A stretch of 64,000 nucleotides of DNA from Rhododendron vialii (lineage: Eukaryota; Streptophyta; Magnoliopsida; Ericales; Ericaceae), in contig NC_080560.1 in the NCBI RefSeq assembly GCF_030253575.1, positions 42,547,001 to 42,611,000 on the forward strand, written 5' to 3'. The notes beneath the pieces were generated by a model. It was given only the letters and a program-made list of their open reading frames with translations, searched no databases and was not told where the DNA came from. The first letter of the stretch is position 1. The number at the start of each line of letters is the position of its first letter. Below are positions 56,405 to 64,000 of the stretch, piece after piece. The translations under genes were made by a program, and so were the position numbers.

Positions 56405-57701
56405 CCATATACACTCCAAAATGAGATTTTCCTTCCTTGTGCCATTTTTTTTTTGTTTTTGTTTTTGTTTTGTTCCCTTTTTCTTTCACTTAATTTATCT
56501 TTCCATTCTCCACCATGTAATTGGGGTTCAAATCAATTGCTCGTGATGTAATGAAAATTGACCTCTGTCCCCTTCCTCTGAGATATGGACATATGATTAT
56601 CATTCGAACATTGTGTTTTTTCATGGGACTTGGTTGACCGAAGATAAAGTTTTGAATCTTGATGAATCTAACTTTGAAAAACTTCTTTAATTTCGAGACG
56701 TAATTGCAACAGGTATAGTCAATATCATTCTGTATACAATCCATCTATTCGAGATCGGGATGATCAGTTGTCATCGCCTTCTAGTGAGTATATCAATTGA
56801 CTTTATTGTATCTTCCTGATAAAACCTATTCCATTTCAAGACTTCCCACGAGGCATACTACTAGGATTAATTCGAAACAATCTCCAATTAAACCTGTAAC
56901 AGGAATTTCTAAATTCAAAGAGAATTTTATGAAGTGAAAGAACCATTCAAGCAAGACATTCACAACCACCATCATTTAGCAAATTAGCTTTTGGTCTTTT
57001 AAAGCTTGGATTGGGCCAATCTAAAGAAAAAATGCCGGCTTGAAACTTAAAAAACAGGTGGGCAGGCTTAAATATTTGGGCCCCTGTTTAAGAACTTTTG
57101 GGGTAAAATCATGGCTTTTCGGGCTTCCGTTTAAAGCCGGCTCTATTTATTTTTGATTCTTCATTAGAAAGGGGACGAGGGGGTCGTCAACTTAATAGAA
57201 AAGTGGGTAAACGCGTGAAACTACCGGGAGAGAAATTGCATAGATTAATCTAAAGTGCACGCAAGCTGACACGAGACATTCTGCATCATCACTGAAATGA
57301 ATGCATTTTCCTTCTTCTTCTTTTTTGTTGGTTTTTTTGTTTGTTCTACATCTCAAGATTCTCAACTGGTACCACTGAACAGATGTGAAAGGAACCACAC
57401 AACGTACAGCCATGTCGAAGCCATTACTTCCCCTTTGCCCGTGGTCCACACAGTGTTTCTCGTTTAGTTGACTTTTTTTATTTTATTTCCAAAACCACTC
57501 TGTAACGACTCTTTGGAAGTTTTTTAGTGGGGAGTATTGATATCGATATCCTAACAAAAGGAAACATTCGCTTTTACGCGCAGTTTGGATAGCAGGAATC
57601 TTGAGAAGGAATGTGAATGTAATGTCATAGTTTCAGGATTCCGAAATGTGATGCTATGCTTTCTGAATTTCCACGTTTAAAAAAGACATGAATAAGATTG
57701 T
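56405..57701. other. Intergenic, no gene seen
   Basis: 3' flank of the DUF3511 gene, then AT-rich sequence with no coding signal. Confidence 0.45.
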
Positions 57702-57710
57702 GATTTCTTA

Positions 57711-58122
57711 GGACTGGGGGAGTGTGCTGCACAGCTACGTGTTGTGCGGCCGCCGGCGTCACCTTGCCAGCATTGGTCCGACGATCGGAGACATCCACTA
57801 TGTAGAGCTTGTCGAGTACTACAAATGTACCCAAAAATCAACCCAATCAAATATCGTTAAGTACTTCATCGGAATACATATAACTTGGAAAAAAATGAAT
57901 CCTAATGGATATGAAACACTCGATCAAAACCATTGAATCCATTCTTTTCGAATTATATGTGTTCCAAAGAGGCACTTAACGATATTTGATTGGGTTGATT
58001 TTTGGTACACTTGTAATACTTGATGAGCTCTACGCAGTGAATGTCTCCGATCGTCAGGCCGATGCCGGCGGCCGCACAGTACGCTGCACAACACGTAACT
58101 GTGTAGCACACTCTCCCTGTCC
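57711..58122. mobile_element. Foldback MITE, 412 bp, perfect 9-bp TSD GATTTCTTA
   Basis: GATTTCTTA lies at 57702-57710 and 58123-58131. The ends GGACTGGGGGAGTGTGCT and, reversed, GGACAGGGAGAGTGTGCT begin arms of about 190 bases. The arms include GCGGCCGCCGGC, GACGATCGGAGACAT and AATCAACCCAATCAAATATC. They differ by two small compensating indels. The 9-bp duplication suggests Mutator-type mobilisation. No ORF. Confidence 0.9.
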
Positions 58123-58131
58123 GATTTCTTA

Positions 58132-58954
58132 TGGCACGTCCAACTAGGAATCATATTCTCAGATTGAGTGAGAATCTAATCTCTCTTACCTCATAGGAAT
58201 CTAGATTTCTGACTCAATCAATTAAAAAAAATTGATCTTAATAAATTTATGAAATAATTAATTATTGTATAAGATTATTGAATTAATTATTGCATAAGAA
58301 ATTTTGTTAAGAATTGACTACCCAACAAAAATAGTTATTGATATCTCACTCACAAATTTATCGTTACAACTTTTTTTTAGGAGTAACTTTTTTTGACATA
58401 CAGGAGTGGAGGTATTCTCATATCCAAACACGATGAGACTAATTCACTTAAGGTCGGTCACAGAAAACTAACGTCCACAAAAAGCCGTTAGAAGCAGCTA
58501 GGAAGGGAACCACCAGACTCGCTCATGAGACGGTGTCTTGTGGCAACCCTCACGATGTCAAACAAAAAATGTGCGATGAAAAATGAGACTGAGGTATCAC
58601 ATGTCGGTATCTCAGGAACACGGAAGAAATTTCCTTACACGTGTGGGTAATACAAATAGGTAAACACCGATCACAACCCAACGGTAAGCACAAGATCGCT
58701 GCTCTCGAGGACCCACAGCCCCCGTTTGGAATTTGAAACCGCTCCCTCTCTCTAAAGAGACGTTATAAACTTTTTTTTGACCTTTTCTCTTCTCCCCAGT
58801 CCCCACTAATTACTCTTTGTTTTTTCTAGCAACATTTTCTAAAAAACAAAACTCCTTCCTCATTAGTGGAGTAGTATTTTTTTCCCTTCTGTCTCCATTT
58901 ATTGCGTGAACTAAGCGACCACTTGTACTCATCACTCTTCGCTGTACACAAGAC

Positions 58955-58955
<1 letters not shown>
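58132..58955. other. Intergenic; promoter side of the TRM-like gene
   Basis: No gene seen. AT-rich with poly-A/T runs. The right end is upstream of the CT-rich leader of the TRM-like gene. Confidence 0.45.

Positions 58956-58957
<2 letters not shown>

Positions 58958-58993
<36 letters not shown>
58958..58993 (+). repeat. (CT)n microsatellite in the TRM-like gene leader
   Basis: About 17 CT units some 100 bases before the suggested 5' UTR donor at 59091. Confidence 0.85.
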
Positions 58994-58998
<5 letters not shown>

Positions 58999-59134
58999 TG
59001 TATAGCCCTAAGTCTTGAAGATTACTAGCTGCATTGGGTGGAAACACATGGAAAAAAAAGAGACTTTGAGAATCTTGGGAAGTCGTTCTTGTAAGTTTCT
59101 TTTATTTTTTATTTTGATGGCATTAAATTGATGA

Positions 59135-60110
59135 TCTTTGAGTTGAGGGTGGAATCTATGATTTTTGGTGATTTGGGTTTCATTGATTGCGATTATAGGA
59201 ATGATTTGATCATGGGTTTTGATGTTGGGATGTTTGTGGAGTGAGTGAGTCAATTGAAGAGGTTGACCCTGTTTGGTTGCTGAGAAAATGCAGGAAAACA
59301 CTTGCCAGAAAACAAATATTGTTAGAAAAATGAGTAAAATGCATAAATTTTGAAACTTCGTAAGATTTTTCGTTCTTTAGGAGCCAAAAGTAAGTTTTTT
59401 TTCCCCACACCTGTCACTAGTTATGCAATGTGGCTTAATTGGAGGCTTGATTGTGGAACCTGTGATTTTGTTGATTAGGGTTTCTGTGTTTGTGATTATA
59501 GGGAGTGAATTGATTTTGGGTTTTAGGATGTTTTGGTGTTTGTGGGGTGAGTTGGTCAAATGAAGAAGTTGTTTCTGTTTGGTTGCTGAGACAATGCGGG
59601 AAAACACTTGCAAGAAAAGTGCCATTGTTAGAAGAATGAATACAATGCATAATATTAATGTTTTTTTTTCCACCACCGTCTCTCGTTCTGCAATGTGGCT
59701 TATTTGAGGCTTGTCACTTCGTTTTTGGAGATTAGGTGTTGTTTTTCTTTGGTGCTTGGGTTTTCTGTGATCTGCTGATTAGATGGGTGGTTTGGTTATC
59801 GGTTTTGATGTTTTGTTGTTTAGGGAGTGAGTGAGTCAAATGAAGAAGCTACACAATGGCAAGTGATGGAAAAGGGTTACAATAAGTAGTAAAAAAAGGT
59901 TCTACGGAGAATTGAGCTCTCCTCCAAAATTTAGTGTTAGGAAAGAGGATTCACGATAAAATTCTTACTATGAAAATTAAGTTCTGAAACTTCATATGGT
60001 TTTTCTTTCCTTAGGAGCCCAGAATAATATTTTCTGCCCAAAATTGAAGCAACAATGGCAACATGACTTATTTGAGGCTCGTCACCTCGTCTGTCTTCAA
60101 GTTCGGTTTT
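59135..60110. repeat. Three diverged copies of a roughly 290-bp unit in the 5' UTR intron
   Basis: Blocks such as GGGTTTTGATGTTGGGATGTTTG, TTTGGTTGCTGAGAMAATGC, GGAAAACACTTGC and GCAATGTGGCTTATTTGAGG recur in order at about 59135-59437, 59440-59710 and 59711-60110, with the third copy most diverged. Confidence 0.7.
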
Positions 60111-61310
60111 TAGTTTTCTTGTGAACCAAACTTAGAGGAATTGCTATTGGTCTTTGTTTTTAAATTAATTGTTTGAATTTATTGCTTATACAATCTATGT
60201 ATGAAATCCACAAGCAATGGAGATTAGGAGTTTGGAACGAGATATGAAATGTACAAACATGGGTCAGGCTTTATTGTTGATTAGTGCCTACACTGATGGA
60301 GAGTGTGCTTGTTTTATTAACTATCTAAAAAGTAAGCGAGAATTTTTCTCTAATTATCTTAATCCTTTTGTGCCTGTTATTCATTGTACTAAGTGCATAG
60401 AAGTATGTTTCCCTTTATCGTTCCCCACATTGTTACATTCTATAAATGATCAGACCCGCTTGCATATCCCCTATATTCACATTATACAGGCTAGAAGCTT
60501 AATAGGGTCTTCTTTATTCAGTCAAATAAGCAGTCCCACCAGCTTGATTATCTCCTTTTCAAGGCATCGCACCATGGATACTGAATAGATGGTAGGAGGT
60601 GACAGAATTAAGAGATCGCAGCGACAGCAAAGAGATTACAATACGAAGCCAATAATCAACCAATGACTACGTAGCCAAGGATTGGGCTTGGTCAGGAGAG
60701 GGAGGTCTTGTGTTAGCCTCTACATATGAAACTAGTATAAGAGAGGAAAATAAACTTTCAAACTTTATGGTATGGCTAGGAGGGAGAAAGCAAATGACGT
60801 CCCTTCTGCTATCACGGTAGCAGAGAGTTCAAAGTTCAGATGAGGCATCCAAGAACAGAAACTTGCGCATTAGATATTGTACTGGATTACGATTCCTGTG
60901 GGACTACATTTCTAGCATTTGGATGTGACATTGGTTGGTAAAGGGATTATATATTTGTTGGCCAACAAATCACATAATTATGGCATACCCATCCCTCGGT
61001 GGCCGTATGTGGTACTAGTTATCCCCTCAGTCCGGTGGGATTACCCATCCTATTGGTACATAATTCCCCTCACTGTTGGATGCTTGGGAGTGGTACAAAG
61101 TTGCTTAAATAGTTCGTCTCCATATGTTTACATAAGATTGCAGTGTATAAACCTTTGCAATTTGGAATGCTGTTTCCTGTTTCATTGCAGAAACCGCTCA
61201 ATATGGTACTTCTACCATCAATTATGTATGAAACCATGCCGTGTTTTTCAATAATTTGAAAAACTGAAAGAGGTTTGTCATTGAATTTTCAGTACTTGAT
61301 TAACTTGCAG
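60111..61310. other. Remainder of the TRM-like 5' UTR intron
   Basis: No gene. The open frames at 60217-60588 and 60919-61254 have no recognised domain and lie inside the inferred intron. Confidence 0.4.
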
Positions 61311-61400
61311 ATGGACTTTGTGAATCAGAATAGTGTTTTCCTACACTCTGGTTTCTTGTACTCATAAAACCAAAGTGGGCTTGATTTTTGGATTGAGAAG

Positions 61401-64000
61401 ATGGGGGGTGAGAAACATGGTTCCAAGGGTGGAGGTTATGTTGGTGGCTTACTCCAGCTCTTTGACTGGAATGCAAAAGCACGGAAGAAGTTGTCCTGGA
61501 CCAAATCTGATTTATCAGGTACAACTGAACTCAAATTGTTTAAATCATCATGTCATTTAATACTGACTTGTTAGGTGGATTTTTATGCATTGCCTTTATC
61601 TGTATGTATGCGTGTGTCTGCGTGTTCAACCTCTCTTTCTAATTAGTTAAGCATCATCTTTGTTCATTTCTTGCAGAGCCATCAAAACAGAAGAAGAGAA
61701 GTGACGGGAATCTGCCTATGACACGGTTTAATCTGGTGGGAATATGCATTTGCCTTTATCTCTCTTCTTTTTTTCTTTTTTTCCTGTTCTTTTCTTGTAA
61801 CCAGGGTCCTATGTCCAGATGAATGAGGATGAACTTGTAGCGGGTTCAAGTATCAAAGGAAGTAGCGACTATAGTTGTGCTTCATCAGTGACCGATGATG
61901 AAGGCTATGGAAATAGGGCTCCAGGTGTCGTTGCCAGGCTTATGGGATTGGATTCCATGCCACAATCATCCAATGTTTCAGAGCCCTTCTCTACCCCACT
62001 TTTTGATTCACAATCCCTCGATTCACATTCCCTCCGAGACGCTCCCTACCATAGAAGAAACCTCAACTTCTACCAAGAACGCCAACCCTTGCATTCCGGC
62101 AATCTGCACAATAAAGTGGACATCCCTAATCAGAAGGCAACAGAGCCAAAGCCTCAGAAAATGGTAAATAGGCCAATTGAGAAGTTCCAAACAGAGATTT
62201 TACCTCCTAAATCGGCTAAGTCAATTCCAACGACCCACCATAAGCTTTTATCTCCCATCAAAAGCCCTGGTTTCATTCCATATAGAAATGCCGCTCACAT
62301 AATGGAAGCAGCAGCTAAAATTATCGAACAAGGACCTCAGGCTAGTACCAATGCCAAAATGCCTTCGTTAGGGACTTCCTCAATTCCCTTGAAAGTTAGA
62401 GACTTGAAAGAGAGAGTGGAAAGTGCACAAAAACCATTAAGGCTTGCGGAAGCTTCTGGTTCCATAAGACCAGTTGAATCAAATGCTGCCAAGTTTCTCA
62501 AAGGGCAGTCGATGAATAAAAGTTTGAACGGATCAATGCATGTGATGTCTGATTCAGGAGATTCTTCTGGTACAAAAACTACTGGAAAATCGGTTTCACT
62601 TGCGCTCCAAGCTAAAGTCAACGTTCAGAGAAGAGAAGGGTTGAATCAAAGTGACAGCAGGAGCTTATTTGGCCAGAAAGAACAAGGTGAGGTGACGTCA
62701 GGCCAGCAGTTCTTTAAAAGTCAACCGAATAGCCAAAAGAGGACACAGAAGAAATCTTCTGCACATAGTTCTTCCACTGTGCTACGGCAGAATAATCAGA
62801 AACAGAATTCTGCCAATGATAAAGAGAAGGTACCCTCAAAATCCTTGCTCTCTAATTCCCAAGGTAGAAAAGTGTTGTCCGGAGATTCACGACACAAGAG
62901 CTCCGGTAAATTTGGTGGGACCTCAAAAACTGGTTTGAGGAAGTCAGTGCCTGAAGCGACAGAGTGTGAAAAAGAAGTCTCAAATTCCAGCACAAAAAAT
63001 GTTCCACGCAAGAAACGATCAATAGATGGGAATTTTCACCATGATAACACTGAGAAATCTCTTCGATCTAGTGCAGTTGAGGATAGACAATTTACCTGGA
63101 CAGAGGATAGAAAAAGGAAAGGCAGTGATGTTGTTTCTTTTACATTCACAGCTCCATTGACTCGATCAGTACCTGCTCGTGAGTTCTCAGCACAAGTGGC
63201 GGAGGAAAATTATGGCTTTCGTGGAGATGGAAGAGGTAAAACTATTATATTCAACTCAGATAGTCCAAATAACCGAAATCTGTCTTCACTTGGATGCAAT
63301 GTGCTAGGAGCGGATGCCTTGAGTATCCTGTTGGAGCGAAAGCTAAAGGAATTGACTCATGGAGTTGAGTCTCCCAGCTATAGAGCTGGGGTGGCTGGTG
63401 ATTCGACTTCGTTTGATCAAGATTTGGTACCCAATTCTAAAGCAGTGTTCACCACACCTATGTCCCACAATGGAAAGAGACAAGATGCGATGCTCATGGA
63501 CAAAGTGGGTGGTGATTATGGCTCTATTTTTTCTTCCACTGATTCTATGGGACTCATGGCGAAACTCAAGCTTCAGGTATGCTTTCTTCCCTCTGCTCAT
63601 CATTATTCTTGCCTTTGTTTCCTTTCTTGCATATTTGACAGTTGCTACTTGCCAGCAATTTGGACTGTTTTTCATGAGACTGACTGAATCCGTTCGAGTC
63701 AAGTTGCCCTTTCTTGTCAACCCATGTCAATGTTCTACTAAACAGAGTTTGCAAGTTTTTTGTGAATGTTTGTATAGGGAACAGTAGAAAGTGCTCGAAA
63801 GCAAGCCAGCTACTCCAACAGCTTATATAGTGGAGTTTACAGGGCAGTGATATTATAGTAGTCCCTTTCATGTGAACTATATCTTCACAATTCTTAACTT
63901 TTTCAGTGGATTTCAAGTTTGTGTTGCCTTGGATTTCAAATGTGGCCAGCAAAATAGTGCTATTTGACACTGACTTTTTTGTGCTTCTTATTGAACCAGA
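61401..64000 (+). CDS. TRM/LONGIFOLIA-like protein (VARLMGL motif), 5' part, truncated by the window
   Basis: Coding exons 61401-61518, 61677-61735 and 61819-63576 join in frame (645 codons); the next acceptor is probably ...TATTGAACCAG at 63989-63999, so the window ends one base into exon 4. The N-terminus MGGEKHGSKGGGYVGGLLQL then FDWNAKARKKL is typical of the TRM6/7/8-type clade. VARLMGLD (residues 97-104) is the DUF3741 motif shared by TON1-recruiting and LONGIFOLIA proteins, and LLSPIKSPGF and AAHIMEAAAKIIE blocks follow. The rest is Ser/Lys/Asn-rich and likely disordered. The C-terminal DUF4378 and the TON1-binding motif would lie beyond the window. Known family members bind cortical microtubules and guide cell shape and division plane; the role here is inferred. 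An ORF starting at 61819 alone misses the first two exons. Confidence 0.88.

Larger units (their letters stand above)
59048..61334 (+). promoter_or_regulatory. Spliced upstream ORF in the 5' UTR of the TRM-like gene
   Basis: An ATG at 59048 opens a frame that reaches a good donor (TTCTT|GTAAGT at 59090/59091). Joined to the next acceptor (TTAACTTGCAG, exon from 61311) it continues 7 codons to a stop, giving a 21-residue peptide. It ends about 65 bases before the main ATG at 61401. The joined frame is inferred from splice signals, and the intron (59091-61310) is 2.2 kb. Confidence 0.5.

Noticed and set aside
60217-61254. Two plus-strand ORFs of 123 and 111 codons
   Set aside because: Inside the inferred leader intron of the TRM-like gene, with no recognised domain.
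63779-63859. Possible exon after GTTTGTATAG encoding GTVESARKQAS...
   Set aside because: It hits a stop after about 26 codons and would remove the conserved C-terminal region. The acceptor at 63999 fits a continuing TRM protein better, though I cannot exclude an isoform.

Overview
The window is nuclear DNA from a flowering plant, almost certainly a eudicot, probably woody or at least repeat-rich. The evidence is spliced genes with GT-AG introns and 5' UTR introns, plant-specific families (B-GATA with an LLM tail, DUF1218, DUF3511, VARLMGL/TRM, an extensin-like protein), AT-rich intergenic DNA, and many decayed plant transposons. I cannot name the species from the sequence.

Eight genes can be read. 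From left to right: a short proline-rich, extensin-like secreted protein (+, 1474-1998); a B-class GATA factor (-, 14237-15184); chaperonin subunit CCT2/TCP-1 beta (-, 25030-33795, 11 coding exons that join to exactly 527 codons plus stop); importin alpha (-, 36517-41735, 10 coding exons, 533 aa); a DUF1218 four-helix membrane protein (-, 44740-46244, 3 exons, 263 aa); a one-finger C2H2 protein with a C-terminal EAR motif (+, 54788-55255); a DUF3511 protein (+, 56081-56404); and the first three coding exons of a TRM/LONGIFOLIA-like protein that runs off the right edge (+, 61401-64000). The genes are independently transcribed. The three long minus-strand genes lie head to tail, and two of them are housekeeping (folding of tubulin and actin; nuclear import).

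The rest is a well-preserved archive of mobile elements. 1-1000: LTR of a Ty3/gypsy element. 4.8-5.0 kb and 23.0-23.2 kb: two copies of one MITE family with 9-bp target duplications. 6.3-9.35 kb: a retroelement fragment split by a 2.36-kb non-autonomous Mutator-like element (9-bp duplication) that carries gene-like fragments and dozens of GTGTGAATTCT repeats. 10.7-11.0 and 13.5-14.0 kb: MITEs with G-boxes in their ends. 11784-13355: a complete but internally deleted Ty3/gypsy element with both LTRs, primer-binding site, purine tract and 5-bp duplication. 19-23 kb: a cluster of LINE tails, SINEs and a hAT MITE. CCT2 introns hold a 356-bp TRIM element and a Stowaway MITE. The importin intron sequences hold a SINE and a LINE tail. 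51967-52532 and 57711-58122 are long foldback elements with perfect 9-bp duplications.

No bacterial-type systems, CRISPR arrays or rRNA are present. The items most worth follow-up are the Mutator-like element with its motif repeats, the foldback elements as small-RNA sources, MITE-borne G-boxes, and a spliced upstream ORF in the TRM gene.
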